A stretch of 64,000 bases of DNA from Streptomyces flavidovirens DSM 40150 (GTDB taxonomy: Bacteria > Actinomycetota > Actinomycetes > Streptomycetales > Streptomycetaceae): the NCBI RefSeq assembly GCF_000429085.1, contig NZ_AUBE01000005.1, positions 186,001-250,000 of the forward strand, in the 5' to 3' direction. A program made the position numbers and the translations under genes. The notes beneath the pieces were generated by a model, which saw nothing but the letters and a program-made list of their open reading frames with translations, had not been told where the DNA came from and did not search any database. Shown here piece by piece: positions 1-9,006 of the stretch; the first letter of the stretch is position 1; the number at the start of each line of letters is the position of its first letter.

Positions 1-1010
1 ACCAGTGTGTTGCCGAAGTTGCCCACCAGCCGCTCGGCACCGGAGTCCGTGCGCAGCACGGCGGGCGAACCGACGAGGAGGTCGGGCGCGCCGGCGGCTC
101 GGTGCAGCAGCGCGTTGAACGACGCGAGGAGAGCCATGAAGGGACTGACGCCCTCCGCCCGGCACAGCGCGTGCATGCGTTCGCGCAGCTCGGCGGGCAG
201 CGTACGGACCAGCCGCCCGCCCTCCTCGGCCCGGTCAGGTGAGCGGGGGAAGTCGGTGGGCAGAGGCAGCGGCGCGGGCGGGTCCGCGAGCTGCTCGCGC
301 CAGTGGGCGAGGTCGGCGTCCGTCCAGGGCGCGCGCCGCTGTTCGCGAACGGCGAGGTCGGCGTACTGGAGGGGGAGTTGGGGCAGCGGGCGGCCGGTGT
401 AGACGGCGGAGACCTCCTGGAGCAGGACCTGCCAGCTGCCGTCGTCCCAGGCGATGTGGTGGGCGACCAGCACGAGGACGTGTGCGTCCTCGGCGAGCCG
501 CAGGATCTCCAGACGGACGGGCGTGTCCGCCGACAGGTCGAAGGGGCGCGCCGCCAGCCGGGCCGCGGCCTCGTCCACCGCCGCCTCGCGGTCCGCGGGT
601 GCGACCGCCGACAGGTCGCTCTCGCCGATGACCGGCTCGGCGTCCGGTATCAGGATCTGGACGGGCTCGCCGTCCTCACCGGGCCGGTAGACGGTACGCA
701 GGACGTGGTGCCGCTCGATGACGGTGCGCAGTGCCTGCCGCAGTCCGGATACGGACAACTCGCCGGAAAGGCGCACCGCAACGCATATGTTGTAGGCGGT
801 GCCGTGCGGCTCCAGTTGGTGCAGCAACCACATCCGGCGCTGCGCCGAGGACAGTGGAGCCGGTCCCTCTGCCCGGACCGGGGGAGTTTGCGGGGATGTG
901 TCCTCGCTGCCGGGCTGCCTGGCTATTCCACGGGCAGCCAGTTGACGACGCAGCAGCTCCCGGCGTCGTTCGTTCGCGTCTGCGCTGTGGCCGATGTTCG
1001 CACCCGACAA
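1..1010 (-). CDS. Non-ribosomal peptide synthetase, N-terminal condensation domain (partial)
   Basis: This is the first part of an NRPS whose rest lies beyond the left edge. Translated leftwards from a TTG at 1010, the product begins with a short helical leader (ERRRELLRRQLAARG) and then a condensation domain. It shows the SSAQRRMWLLHQL entry motif, ERHHVLRT, the catalytic HHxxxD motif as HHIAWDD, YADLAVREQ, and a late VGNFGNTLV segment. HHxxxDD marks an ordinary amide-forming C domain, not a cyclisation domain. TTG was chosen because the frame is closed by a TGA three codons upstream and a GAGGGGA ribosome site lies about 12 bases before it; the start is uncertain. An iron box lies between this gene and the divergent exporter, so iron repression is likely. 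The gene presumably extends the aryl-capped chain made by the NRPS at 9007-12525. Confidence 0.85.
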   Translation of the reverse strand, partial: MSGANIGHSADANERRRELLRRQLAARGIARQPGSEDTSPQTPPVRAEGPAPLSSAQRRMWLLHQLEPHGTAYNICVAVRLSGELSVSGLRQALRTVIERHHVLRTVYRPGEDGEPVQILIPDAEPVIGESDLSAVAPADREAAVDEAAARLAARPFDLSADTPVRLEILRLAEDAHVLVLVAHHIAWDDGSWQVLLQEVSAVYTGRPLPQLPLQYADLAVREQRRAPWTDADLAHWREQLADPPAPLPLPTDFPRSPDRAEEGGRLVRTLPAELRERMHALCRAEGVSPFMALLASFNALLHRAAGAPDLLVGSPAVLRTDSGAERLVGNFGNTL

Positions 1011-1055
1011 GAAGGTTCACGTCCCCTCAACATGACTGATGGGCCGAACCATAAC

Positions 1056-1074
1056 TTAGGATAGCCTTATCTTG
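1056..1074. promoter_or_regulatory. Iron box (DmdR/IdeR-type operator), divergent promoter
   Basis: The 19 bases TTAGGATAGCCTTATCTTG closely follow the actinobacterial iron-regulator consensus TTAGGTTAGGCTAACCTAA as I recall it. The site lies between the NRPS read leftwards and the MFS exporter read rightwards, so one operator could repress both under iron sufficiency. Confidence 0.75.
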
Positions 1075-1140
1075 CTATTGTGAGCCCGCTCGCCGGGCTG
1101 CCGCCTCGGCGGGGGAAACCCCAGAGGTGGAGGACCGGCG

Positions 1141-2529
1141 TTGCGCATCAGAGAACTGGCCCTGGATCTTTCCCCGTTGCGGGCCGGCGGCCCCCTCGGC
1201 CTGGTTCTCGCCACCCGCGTGCTCGCCCTCCTGTGCATCGGACTCACCTCGGTCGGTGTGGTCGTACAGGTCTACGAGCAGACCGGATCGTCGGTCCAGG
1301 TGGGCGCCGTCAGTCTGGTGCTGGGCGCGGGGCTGTTGCTCGGATTCCTGGTCGGTGGGGTCCTCGCCGACCGCAGGGATCGCAGGGGGCTCATCCTCAT
1401 CGGCAGCGGCTGGGCCGTCGTCACCTTCGCCGCTCTGTCGGCGAACGCGGCGGCCGACCGGCCCGCGCTGTGGGTCGTCTACCTCTCCGGAGCCCTGTTC
1501 GGTTTCACCGAGGGGGTCGCGGAGACCGCGCTCACCGCCGTCGTGCCCACCTTCGTGAGCGAAGAGCACATACCGGCCACGGGTGCGCTCATCACGGTCA
1601 CCACCACCCTCGGATCGATCGCCGGTCCTATGCTCGGCGGTGTGCTCATCGCCGGACCCGGCCTCGCCACCACCTTCGGCCTCGCGGCTGCCGGCACGGC
1701 GATCACCACGCTGCTGCTGACCCGCCTCGCCCCCATGCCGCCGACGGGCGCGGACGCACCGCCGTCCGGCGTACCACTCACCGGGGCGAAGGAGAGCGAG
1801 CCGCCGGCCGCCGCGGAGGCGGTGCCGGTGCGGCCCGGAGTGCTGGAGTCGCTGCGCGAAGGGCTCGCCTTCATCCGGGGCAGCCGCGTCGTCGCCGCCG
1901 TGCTCGTCGTGGATCTGTGCGCCGCGCTCTTCGCCACGCCGACCGCTCTCTACCCGCAGTTCGCGCAGGAGCGGTTCGGCGGCGGGCCCGAGTTGGTCGG
2001 CCTGCTCACCACCGCTCCTGTGATCGGCGCGGCCGTGGCCTCGCTCGTCTCCGGCTGGACGGGCCGTACGCGCCACCAGTGGCGGGTGCTGTGCGCCGCG
2101 GTTGCCGTGTGGGGCCTTGCCTGTGTCGGGTTCGGTCTCAGTCCGCTGCTCGGCTTCGGTCTGTTCTTCCTCGCCCTCGGCGGCTTGGCCGACACCTTCT
2201 CGGAGATCATGCGCCGTACGCTGCTGATGCGGCACACCCCCGACCCCCTCCAGGGCCGGGTGAGCAGCCTCTGGCTCGCCCAGGCCATGACCGCACCGGC
2301 GTTGGGCGGTGTCCTGGCCGGCCTCGCCGCCTCGGCGGTCGGCCCGTCCGCGGCCGTCGCCGCGGGCGGCGCCCTGTGCGTCGGCTCGCTGGGTGTCGTC
2401 GCGCTGCTCTACCGCCAACTGTGGCGGGAAACCGGCGAGTCCACCGTACGGGAGAGCGATGGTACGCAGGACGTTCCGGCAGGTGACGGCGGCCCGCGGA
2501 GTAACAGTGACGCAACGGCGGCCACCTGA
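1141..2529 (+). CDS. MFS transporter, probable siderophore exporter
   Basis: This 462-residue major facilitator protein resembles the EntS-like exporters found beside siderophore synthetases. It has about twelve hydrophobic segments, a loop between helices 2 and 3 with the pattern GGVLADRRDRRGL (MFS signature), and a hydrophilic central loop near residues 200-240 dividing the two six-helix halves. The TTG start is favoured because GGAGG at about 1127-1131 is well spaced from it. The charged C-terminal tail is probably cytoplasmic. It is divergent from the NRPS at the left edge and shares its iron box, and it precedes the uptake permeases, so the inferred role is secretion of the finished siderophore. 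Substrate specificity cannot be read from the sequence. Confidence 0.8.
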   Translation: MRIRELALDLSPLRAGGPLGLVLATRVLALLCIGLTSVGVVVQVYEQTGSSVQVGAVSLVLGAGLLLGFLVGGVLADRRDRRGLILIGSGWAVVTFAALSANAAADRPALWVVYLSGALFGFTEGVAETALTAVVPTFVSEEHIPATGALITVTTTLGSIAGPMLGGVLIAGPGLATTFGLAAAGTAITTLLLTRLAPMPPTGADAPPSGVPLTGAKESEPPAAAEAVPVRPGVLESLREGLAFIRGSRVVAAVLVVDLCAALFATPTALYPQFAQERFGGGPELVGLLTTAPVIGAAVASLVSGWTGRTRHQWRVLCAAVAVWGLACVGFGLSPLLGFGLFFLALGGLADTFSEIMRRTLLMRHTPDPLQGRVSSLWLAQAMTAPALGGVLAGLAASAVGPSAAVAAGGALCVGSLGVVALLYRQLWRETGESTVRESDGTQDVPAGDGGPRSNSDATAAT

Positions 2530-2546
2530 GCCTTGATGGCCGGTAC

Positions 2547-2565
2547 TTAGGTATGGCTATCCTTT
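2547..2565. promoter_or_regulatory. Iron box upstream of ferric-siderophore uptake operon
   Basis: TTAGGTATGGCTATCCTTT matches about 15 of 19 positions of the iron-box consensus. It covers the ATG at 2553, which argues that translation of the permease starts further in, at GTG 2571 or later. Confidence 0.65.
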
Positions 2566-2570
2566 GCTTC

Positions 2571-3632
2571 GTGCTCTCCTCTTCGCAGAACCGGTCCGCG
2601 GCGTCGCCCGTTCGACCACCCGAGACGGTTCCGCGACGGACCTGCGTACACCTCGTCGCCGTCCCCGTGTGCCTGATCGTGCTGGGGCTGCTCTGCCTGT
2701 GCTCCATAGCCCTCGGCACCAAGTCGATCGCACCGGAACGCGTCCTGGAACTCCTGTGGAGCCCGGACAGCTCCGAGGAGTCCGGGATCGTCCATCAAAT
2801 GCGCGTACCACGCACCGAGTTCGGCCTGGTCGTCGGCGCCGCTCTGGGCATGGCGGGAGCCCTGATGCAGGGTCTGACCCGCAACCCGCTCGCCGACCCG
2901 GGCCTCCTCGGCGTCAGTGCCGGAGCCTCCCTCGGCGTCGTCCTCACCACCGGACTGCTCGGCATCACCGCCCCCCAGGGCTATGTGTGGTTCGCCTTCG
3001 CCGGAGCCCTGGCCGCGATCGCACTTGTCTACGCCCTCGGCAGTGCCGGAAAAGGCGGAGCGACTCCCGCCAAACTCGCCCTCGCCGGTGCCGCCGTCAC
3101 GGCGCTGCTCCAGTCCCTCGTCAACGCCGTGCTCCTGTTCGACGCCGCGGCGCTCGGCGACTTCCGCTTCTGGGTCGTGGGTTCGCTGACCGGACAGCCC
3201 GCCGAAGTCCTCGTCGACGTACTGCCCTTCATCGCCGTCGGAGCGGTCCTCGCCGCCGCCACCGCTCCCGCGCTCAACAGCCTCGCCCTCGGCGAGGGTG
3301 TCGCCACGGCCCTGGGGCGAAACGTCGGTCTCGTACGGCTGCGCGGCGCCGCAGCCGCCACGCTCCTCGCCGGAGGCGCGGTCGCCCTGTGCGGGCCGAT
3401 CGCCTTCGTCGGCCTGGTCATTCCGCAGCTCGCCCGCCTCCTCACCGGCCCCGACCACCGCTGGATCATGCTGTACTCCGCGCTGCTCGGCCCCAGTCTG
3501 CTGCTCGCCGCCGACATCGCCGGGCGCCTGATCGCCCGGCCCGACGAGCTCCACGTCGGCATCGTCGTCACCGTGATCGGGGCGCCGTTCTTCATCGCGC
3601 TGGTGCGCCGCCGTCGACTTCGGGAGCTGTGA
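2571..3632 (+). CDS. FecCD-family iron-siderophore ABC transporter permease 1
   Basis: This is an inner-membrane permease subunit of an iron-siderophore importer, about 353 residues. The family motifs are visible: GLTRNPLADPGLLGVSAGAS near residue 100, the GRNVGLVRLRG region contacting the ATPase, and the late CGPIAFVGLVIPQLAR helix. GTG 2571 was chosen because the earlier in-frame ATG at 2553 lies inside the iron box; no good ribosome site precedes either, so a leaderless or later start is possible. The next permease starts four bases after the stop, then an overlapping ATPase follows, forming one transcription unit. Known family role: it pairs with permease 2 to form the BtuC-like channel; the ligand is inferred from cluster context. 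Confidence 0.88.
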   Translation: MLSSSQNRSAASPVRPPETVPRRTCVHLVAVPVCLIVLGLLCLCSIALGTKSIAPERVLELLWSPDSSEESGIVHQMRVPRTEFGLVVGAALGMAGALMQGLTRNPLADPGLLGVSAGASLGVVLTTGLLGITAPQGYVWFAFAGALAAIALVYALGSAGKGGATPAKLALAGAAVTALLQSLVNAVLLFDAAALGDFRFWVVGSLTGQPAEVLVDVLPFIAVGAVLAAATAPALNSLALGEGVATALGRNVGLVRLRGAAAATLLAGGAVALCGPIAFVGLVIPQLARLLTGPDHRWIMLYSALLGPSLLLAADIAGRLIARPDELHVGIVVTVIGAPFFIALVRRRRLREL

Positions 3633-3635
3633 GCC

Positions 3636-4721
3636 GTGACCGTCACCGACACCACGCGCGGCGCCGCCGCCGTCCGCAACGCGGGCGGGGTGGTGATCCG
3701 GCTGCCGCGGACCGGGGCCTCCTGGATCGTCCGGCCGCGCAGCGTCCTCGTGAGCCTGCTGCTGGCCGCCGCGGTGGCCGCGGCGTTCGTCGTCGAGGTC
3801 GCCTTCGGCGAACTCGACCTGCCGCTCCCCGACGTCGTACGCAGCCTCGCGGGCGGCGGCGACCCGACGACCGCCCTGGTCGTCCACAGCCTGCGCCTGC
3901 CCCGCGCCCTGGTGGGGCTGCTCTGCGGGGCGGCGTTCGGCGTCGCGGGAGCCATCTTCCAGACGCTGACCCGTAACCCACTGGCCAGTCCGGACGTCAT
4001 CGGCGTCTCCGCCGGAGCCGGTACCGCCGCCACCGCCGGACTGCTCATGGGCCTCGGCTCCGGACTCGGCATTCAGACACTGGCACTCGTCGGGGGCCTC
4101 GGCGCGTCGGCGCTCATCTACGTCCTCGCCTGGAAGTCCGGCACCACCGGCTACCGCATCGTGCTCGTCGGCATCGGCATCGCCGCACTGTGCACCAGCG
4201 CCACCAGCTACCTGCTCCTCAAGGCCGGCGTCTACCAGGCCCAGCAGGCCCTGATGTGGCTCACCGGCAGCCTCAACGCGCGCGACTGGGAACACGTCGG
4301 CCCGCTCGCCATCGCCCTGGCCGTGCTGCTGCCGTGTGTGGTGCTGCTCGCGCCGTGGCTCGGCGGGCTGCAGTTCGGCGACGAGATGGCGAAAGCGCTG
4401 GGACTGCCGGTGCAGACCGCGCGGATCGCGCTGCTCGCCGTCGGCGCCGGCCTGGTGTCGTTCGCGACGGCCGCCGCCGGCCCCATTGCCTTCGTCGCGC
4501 TGATCGCGCCGCAGATCGCCTTGCGTCTCGTCGGCGTACCGGGCCCCGCGCTGCTGCCGTCCGCGCTGGTCGGCTCCTTCGTAGTCCTGGCCGGTGATGT
4601 GGCGGGACGTCAGCTTCTGCCGGGCACCGAACTTCCCGTCGGCGTCGTGACCGGTGTACTCGGCGCCCCCTGCCTGCTCTGGCTGCTCGGCAGGTCCAAC
4701 CGCACCGGTTCAGGAGGGTGA
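3636..4721 (+). CDS. FecCD-family iron-siderophore ABC transporter permease 2
   Basis: This 361-residue second permease is homologous to the preceding gene. It carries TLTRNPLASPDVIGVSAGAG at about residues 105-125 and GPIAFVALIAPQIALR near residue 285, both diagnostic of the BtuC/FecD fold with ten helices. A basic N-terminal cytoplasmic tail of about 30 residues precedes the first helix. It starts four bases after permease 1 ends, and its stop overlaps the ATPase start (GTGA), so the three are likely translationally coupled. It should form the heterodimeric membrane channel for the ferric siderophore made by this cluster. Confidence 0.88.
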   Translation: MTVTDTTRGAAAVRNAGGVVIRLPRTGASWIVRPRSVLVSLLLAAAVAAAFVVEVAFGELDLPLPDVVRSLAGGGDPTTALVVHSLRLPRALVGLLCGAAFGVAGAIFQTLTRNPLASPDVIGVSAGAGTAATAGLLMGLGSGLGIQTLALVGGLGASALIYVLAWKSGTTGYRIVLVGIGIAALCTSATSYLLLKAGVYQAQQALMWLTGSLNARDWEHVGPLAIALAVLLPCVVLLAPWLGGLQFGDEMAKALGLPVQTARIALLAVGAGLVSFATAAAGPIAFVALIAPQIALRLVGVPGPALLPSALVGSFVVLAGDVAGRQLLPGTELPVGVVTGVLGAPCLLWLLGRSNRTGSGG

Positions 4722-5560
4722 CCGTGGAAAAGCGATCGCAGGGGCTCACCGCCGAGGGCCTGACCCTGGCGTACGACGGCCACAACGTGGTGAACGCCCT
4801 CGACGTGACGATCCCCGCCGGGCGGGTGACCGCGGTGGTCGGTGCGAACGCCTGCGGCAAGTCGACGCTGCTGCGCGGGCTGTCGCGGCTGCTGACGCCG
4901 AAGGAGGGCGCCGTCTACCTGGACGGCCGGCTCATCCACACCATGCGCGGCAAAGAGCTCGCCCGCCAACTCGGCATGCTGCCGCAGTCGCCCGTCGCGC
5001 CGGACGGCATCACCGTACTCGACCTCGTCAAACGCGGACGCAGCCCGCACCAGTCGTGGTGGCGTCAGTGGTCGCCCGACGACGAGCAGGCGGTGTACGG
5101 TGCCCTCGATGCCACCGGCCTGCTGGATCAGGCCGAACGCAGCGTGGACGAACTGTCCGGCGGCCAGCGCCAGCGCGCCTGGATCGCCATGGCGCTGGCG
5201 CAGGGCACACCGGTCCTGCTGCTCGACGAGCCCACGAACCACCTCGACCTCGCGCACCAGATCGACATCCTCGACCTGGTCGTCGACCTCAACCATGAGC
5301 AGGGACGGACCGTCGTCCTGGTGCTCCACGACCTCAACCACGCCTGCCGGTACGCCGACCACGTCATCGCCATGAAGGACGGACAGGTCATCGCCGAGGG
5401 CGCCCCGCCCGAGGTGATCAACCGGGAGCTCATCGCCGAGGTCTTCGGCCTGAGCTGCACGGTCATCGAGGACCCGGCAGGCGGCGGCCCCCTCATCATC
5501 CCGTTCGGCCGTCACCATGGCGGCCGGACCGGGCACGAGCCGGCCGTCACCGCCCGCTGA
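4718..5560 (+). CDS. Iron-siderophore ABC transporter ATP-binding protein (FecE/FepC type)
   Basis: This 280-residue ATPase powers the FecCD-type importer. Visible motifs are Walker A GANACGKST near residue 42, the signature LSGGQRQRAWIAMALAQ near 145, Walker B VLLLDEPTNHLDL near 165, and the switch histidine in LVLHDLNHACRYAD. The A for G substitution in Walker A (NACGKS) is common in FepC-type proteins. It overlaps the upstream permease by four bases. The C-terminal extension of about 30 residues is poorly conserved. Function follows from the family and from the adjacent permeases and binding protein. Confidence 0.9.
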   Translation: MTVEKRSQGLTAEGLTLAYDGHNVVNALDVTIPAGRVTAVVGANACGKSTLLRGLSRLLTPKEGAVYLDGRLIHTMRGKELARQLGMLPQSPVAPDGITVLDLVKRGRSPHQSWWRQWSPDDEQAVYGALDATGLLDQAERSVDELSGGQRQRAWIAMALAQGTPVLLLDEPTNHLDLAHQIDILDLVVDLNHEQGRTVVLVLHDLNHACRYADHVIAMKDGQVIAEGAPPEVINRELIAEVFGLSCTVIEDPAGGGPLIIPFGRHHGGRTGHEPAVTAR

Positions 5561-5656
5561 AACCGCCCGCCACGATCGCACCCCCCAACCCCCCGCACGT
5601 ACCTCCGCCCCGCCCACCCTGCACGACCTGCGGCACGTCCGCTCGGAAGGACCGTC

Positions 5657-6715
5657 ATGCCCCTTTTCAGAACTCCCGCCATCGAGTCCGGTCAGGTGGC
5701 CCGGCTGGACCGCCGCCGTTTCCTCGCCCTCGGCGGGGCGCTCGCCGCCACGGGACTGCTGGCCGCCTGCGGTGACTCCGACAAGGGCAAGGGCTCCGGC
5801 AAGAACGGTTCCGGCAAGGCCGCCTCCGGCCCGTGGACCTTCACCGACGACCGCGGCAAGAAGATCTCGCTGCCCAAGCGGCCCGAGCGGATCGTCGCGC
5901 AGTCCCACCCGGCCGCCGCCCTGTGGGACTTCGGTATCCAGCCGGTCGGCCTCTTCGGCCCGCAGAAGACCGCTGACGGCAGGACCAGCCCGCAGATCGG
6001 CAACGTCGACCTGTCGAAGACCACCTCGGTCGGCACGGCGTTCGGCGAGTTCCAGATGGAGAAGCTGATCTCCCTCAAGCCGGATCTGATCGTCACCATC
6101 GCCTACGGCCCGATGGTCTGGTACATCCCCGAGGAGGTCTACAAGAAGGTCCAGGAGGTCGCCCCGATCGCGGTCATCCAGCTGATGGGCGTGGCCGTAC
6201 CGGACGCGGTGAAGCGCTTCGGCGAGCTGGCCGCCGCGCTCGGCGCGGACCCGGAGAGCGCCGAGGTCAAGAAGGCCAAGGCCGACTTCGAGAAGGCGGC
6301 GGCGGGCGTCACCGCGGCCGCCAAGGCGAAGAAGGGCCTGTCCGTCGCGGTGGTCTCGGGCACGAAGGAGAACTTCTTCGTCGCCGACCCGGCCTTCCAC
6401 GGCGACGTGAAGTACTTCCAGCAGCTCGGTCTCGACATCGTCAAGCCGAAGAAGCCCGAGGCCGGATTCGAGACGCTGAGCTGGGAGGAGGCCGGCCGCT
6501 ACAAGGCCGACCTGGTCCTGGAGGACGCCCGTCCCGAGGGCGGCCTGACCCACCGGCAGCTCGGCGCTTACCCGACGTGGAAGGGCAGCCCGGCGGTCAA
6601 GGCCGGTCAGGTGTCGGACTGGCAGACGGAGACGCCGTTCACGTACCAGCGCTTCACCAAGGTGCTGAACGACCTCGCCGCCACCGTCGGCAAGGCCCGC
6701 ACCGACGTCGTGTGA
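5657..6715 (+). CDS. Iron-siderophore ABC transporter substrate-binding lipoprotein
   Basis: This 352-residue extracellular binding protein has a DRRRFLALGG twin-arginine motif followed by a hydrophobic stretch and the lipobox LLAAC, so it should be Tat-exported and anchored by the cysteine near residue 36. A flexible Gly/Ser/Lys linker follows, then the FepB/FecB-type fold with PERIVAQSHPAAALWDFG and VGTAFGEFQMEKLISLKPDLIV, typical of siderophore receptors. A GGAAGGA ribosome site precedes the ATG. It is the last gene of the uptake operon and is followed by a strong hairpin terminator. The ligand is presumably the ferric form of the locally made siderophore. Confidence 0.9.
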   Translation: MPLFRTPAIESGQVARLDRRRFLALGGALAATGLLAACGDSDKGKGSGKNGSGKAASGPWTFTDDRGKKISLPKRPERIVAQSHPAAALWDFGIQPVGLFGPQKTADGRTSPQIGNVDLSKTTSVGTAFGEFQMEKLISLKPDLIVTIAYGPMVWYIPEEVYKKVQEVAPIAVIQLMGVAVPDAVKRFGELAAALGADPESAEVKKAKADFEKAAAGVTAAAKAKKGLSVAVVSGTKENFFVADPAFHGDVKYFQQLGLDIVKPKKPEAGFETLSWEEAGRYKADLVLEDARPEGGLTHRQLGAYPTWKGSPAVKAGQVSDWQTETPFTYQRFTKVLNDLAATVGKARTDVV

Positions 6716-6730
6716 CGCTCTCCCGGTCGA

Positions 6731-6772
6731 ACGCATCGGCCCCTGCCGCGCGCGCGGCAGGGGCCGATGCGT
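6731..6772. terminator. Bidirectional hairpin terminator
   Basis: Perfect 20-base arms (6731-6750 and 6753-6772) are separated by two bases, sitting between the converging binding-protein and MbtH genes. There is no long T tract, as is usual for high-GC actinobacteria. Confidence 0.85.
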
Positions 6773-6781
6773 ATTTCCGGT

Positions 6782-6988
6782 CTACTGCTGAGCGTCGATC
6801 AGGCTCTTGGGCCGCAGATCGGTCCAGTGGGCCTCGACGTGGGCCAGAGCCTCGGAGCGGCTCACCGGGCCGAGGACCGGCCGCCAGCCGTCGGGCACGG
6901 TCTGGAACGACGGCCACAGCGAGTGCTGACCCTCGTCGTTGACCAGCACCAGGAAGGAGCCGTTCTCGTCGTCGAAGGGGTTGGTCAT
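6782..6988 (-). CDS. MbtH-like protein
   Basis: This 68-residue protein starts [20 protein letters not shown] and keeps the family invariants: NPFDD, the LVN strand, the tryptophans in HSLWPSF and PDGW, and the closing TDLRP motif. MbtH proteins bind and activate NRPS adenylation domains. The gene ends near the terminator and lies just downstream of the aryl-acid AMP ligase on the same strand, so it is probably cotranscribed with it. Likely partners are the adenylation domains of the NRPS at 9007-12525 and of the one at the left edge. Confidence 0.95.
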   Translation of the reverse strand: MTNPFDDENGSFLVLVNDEGQHSLWPSFQTVPDGWRPVLGPVSRSEALAHVEAHWTDLRPKSLIDAQQ

Positions 6989-7053
6989 GGGCAGACGCCT
7001 TTCTTGGGTGGGGCGGTACGGGAGGGAGAGCTCAGGTGCGGTGCCGGCGGCGG

Positions 7054-8709
7054 TCAGGCCCCGCCGCTGCCGTCGCGCTCTGCGAGCACGCGGCGCAGAG
7101 CCCGCTTGTCGATCTTCCCGATCGCGGTGAGCGGCAGGTCCGCGACCCTCTCCACGCGGTCGGGCAGTTTGAACGCGGCCACGCCGCGCTCCAGCAGGAA
7201 GGCCCGCAGCGCCTTGACGGTCGGCGCGGACGATCCGTCGGGGACGACCACCGCGCAGATCCGCTCGCCCTCCCCGGCGGGGTCGGGCAGGCCGACGGCG
7301 GCACATCGCCGGACCTGCGGATGGGCCGCGACGTGGCTTTCGACCTCCTCGGCGGAGACGCTCTCGCCGTTGCGGTCGATGGTGTCCTTGACCCGCCCCT
7401 CCACGATCAGGTGGCCGGACGGGAGTTGACGGACCAGGTCGCCGGAGCAGTAGTAGCCGTCGGGGGTGAAGGCGGTGGCGTTGACCTCGGGCGCGCGGTA
7501 GTAACCGCGCAGCGTGTACGGGCCGCGCACCAGCAGCTCGCCGGCCTCGCCGGGCGCGACGGGCCGGCCGTCGGCGTCCACGATGCGCAGCTCGTCGTCG
7601 GTGCTCAGCGGCCGGCCCTGGGTGAGGGCCACCGTCTCGGGATCGTCGTCCGGGCGGGTGTAGTTGAGCAGGCCCTCGGCCATGCCGAACACCTGCTGCA
7701 CCGAGCAGCCCAGCGCGTCGGGGATGGTGCGGGCCAGGTCGGCCGAGAGCTTCGATCCGCCGGCCTGGAGGACGCGCAGGCTGGAGAGGTCCGCGGGGTC
7801 CCACTCCGCCGCGTCGATCCACAGCGGGATCAGCGGCGGCACCAGAGCGGTGTGCGTGACGCGTTCGGTCTCGATCAGCGGGAACGCGTCGCCGGGTGCG
7901 GGGGAGGCGGACAGTACGACGCGGCCGCCCACCGACAGGGTGCCCAGCATGCCGGGGCAGGCCAGCGGGAAGTTGTGGGCGATGGGCAGGCAGGCGAGGT
8001 AGACGGTCTCGTCCGACAGCTCGCACGCCTCGGCGCTGGCCCGCGCGTTGTAGCCGTAGTCGTTGTGCGTGCGGGGGATCAGCTTGGGGACGCCGGTGGT
8101 CCCGCCGGACACCAGCAGCAGGGCGACGTCCGCAGGGTCGGGGTCGGGGAACAGGCGGGGCTCCGCGTCGACCTTCGCGAGCGAGGTGTACGGCCCCGGG
8201 TCTCCCGCGACGAGGATGTGCCGCAGCTCGGGCGCCTCGGCCTGTACGGCGGCGGCCAGTTCCCGGTAGTCGAACGCCGCGTACTCGTCGGCGATGACGT
8301 ACGCCACGGCCCCGGACAGCCGGGCCAGGTGGCCGATCTCGGTGATGCGGTGCGCGGGCAGCGTGAGGGCCGGTATCGCGCCGAGGCGGACCAGCGCGAA
8401 GAAGAGGACCGGGAACGCGCCGGTGTTGGGCAGCTGCACCAGGACCCGGTCACCGGCGCGTATACCCAGGTCCGCCAGGCCGGCCGCCATCCGGTCGGCC
8501 CGCTCGTCGAGCTGACGGTACGTGAGCCGCTCCCGCCCGGCTACGAGCGCGAGGCGGTCGCCGTACTGGGCGGCCCAGTCGCGCAGCAGGGCTCCCAGGG
8601 GCCGGCCGTCCCAGTGGCCGGACGCGACATAGCGGGCCGCGGTCTCCGCGGGCCACGGGGTCAGCCCGGAGGGCAGGGGCGAGGGGGGCTCGGTGGCGAT
8701 AGGGGTCAC
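7054..8709 (-). CDS. Salicylate/2,3-dihydroxybenzoate-AMP ligase (DhbE/YbtE/MbtA type)
   Basis: This stand-alone adenylation enzyme activates an aryl acid and loads it on an aryl carrier protein. Motifs include [20 protein letters not shown] (core A3), [41 protein letters not shown] and the lysine in LTAIGKIDK. In the AHNxPL(S/A)xPG motif this protein has Cys where DHB-specific enzymes have Ser, which as I recall favours salicylate; the salicylate synthase nearby agrees. GTG 8709 was chosen because the homologous region ([11 protein letters not shown]) begins soon after it and the earlier ATG at 8805 lies only 12 bases from the iron box. The ArCP it should load is the N-terminus of the divergent NRPS. 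Confidence 0.9.
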   Translation of the reverse strand: MTPIATEPPSPLPSGLTPWPAETAARYVASGHWDGRPLGALLRDWAAQYGDRLALVAGRERLTYRQLDERADRMAAGLADLGIRAGDRVLVQLPNTGAFPVLFFALVRLGAIPALTLPAHRITEIGHLARLSGAVAYVIADEYAAFDYRELAAAVQAEAPELRHILVAGDPGPYTSLAKVDAEPRLFPDPDPADVALLLVSGGTTGVPKLIPRTHNDYGYNARASAEACELSDETVYLACLPIAHNFPLACPGMLGTLSVGGRVVLSASPAPGDAFPLIETERVTHTALVPPLIPLWIDAAEWDPADLSSLRVLQAGGSKLSADLARTIPDALGCSVQQVFGMAEGLLNYTRPDDDPETVALTQGRPLSTDDELRIVDADGRPVAPGEAGELLVRGPYTLRGYYRAPEVNATAFTPDGYYCSGDLVRQLPSGHLIVEGRVKDTIDRNGESVSAEEVESHVAAHPQVRRCAAVGLPDPAGEGERICAVVVPDGSSAPTVKALRAFLLERGVAAFKLPDRVERVADLPLTAIGKIDKRALRRVLAERDGSGGA

Positions 8710-8816
8710 GTTCGGCTCGACTCTCGTGGCCGGAGGGCGACTGGCGCTCCTCGCTGGTTTCCGCTCGTCATGGGCGCGGAGACCGGGGACGTTCCCGGCA
8801 TCCACAAACAGGTGTG

Positions 8817-8832
8817 GTTAGGTTAACCTAAC
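8817..8832. promoter_or_regulatory. Iron box, perfect 16-bp palindrome
   Basis: GTTAGGTTAACCTAAC is a perfect palindrome made of two TTAGGTTA-type half-sites that overlap more closely than in the canonical 19-mer. It lies between the divergent AMP ligase and NRPS genes, so it likely controls both. Confidence 0.8.
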
Positions 8833-9006
8833 TCCTGTCGTTGCACACCTCCTGTCGCGAAGGGTGCTACTGGTGTCCATTCCTGTCTGGTCAGGGGCGA
8901 TTTGAGGGCGGTTCGCCCGTTTCTCGCGCCGAACGGTCCGGATGCTCACCACCGTCCGGAACGCGACTCTCCTCACGACACGACGTTCCTAGGAAGAAGC
9001 CGTTTC

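Noticed and set aside
2547..4295. 582-codon minus-strand frame over the FecCD permeases
   Set aside because: Gln/Glu/Gly-rich shadow of two membrane proteins.
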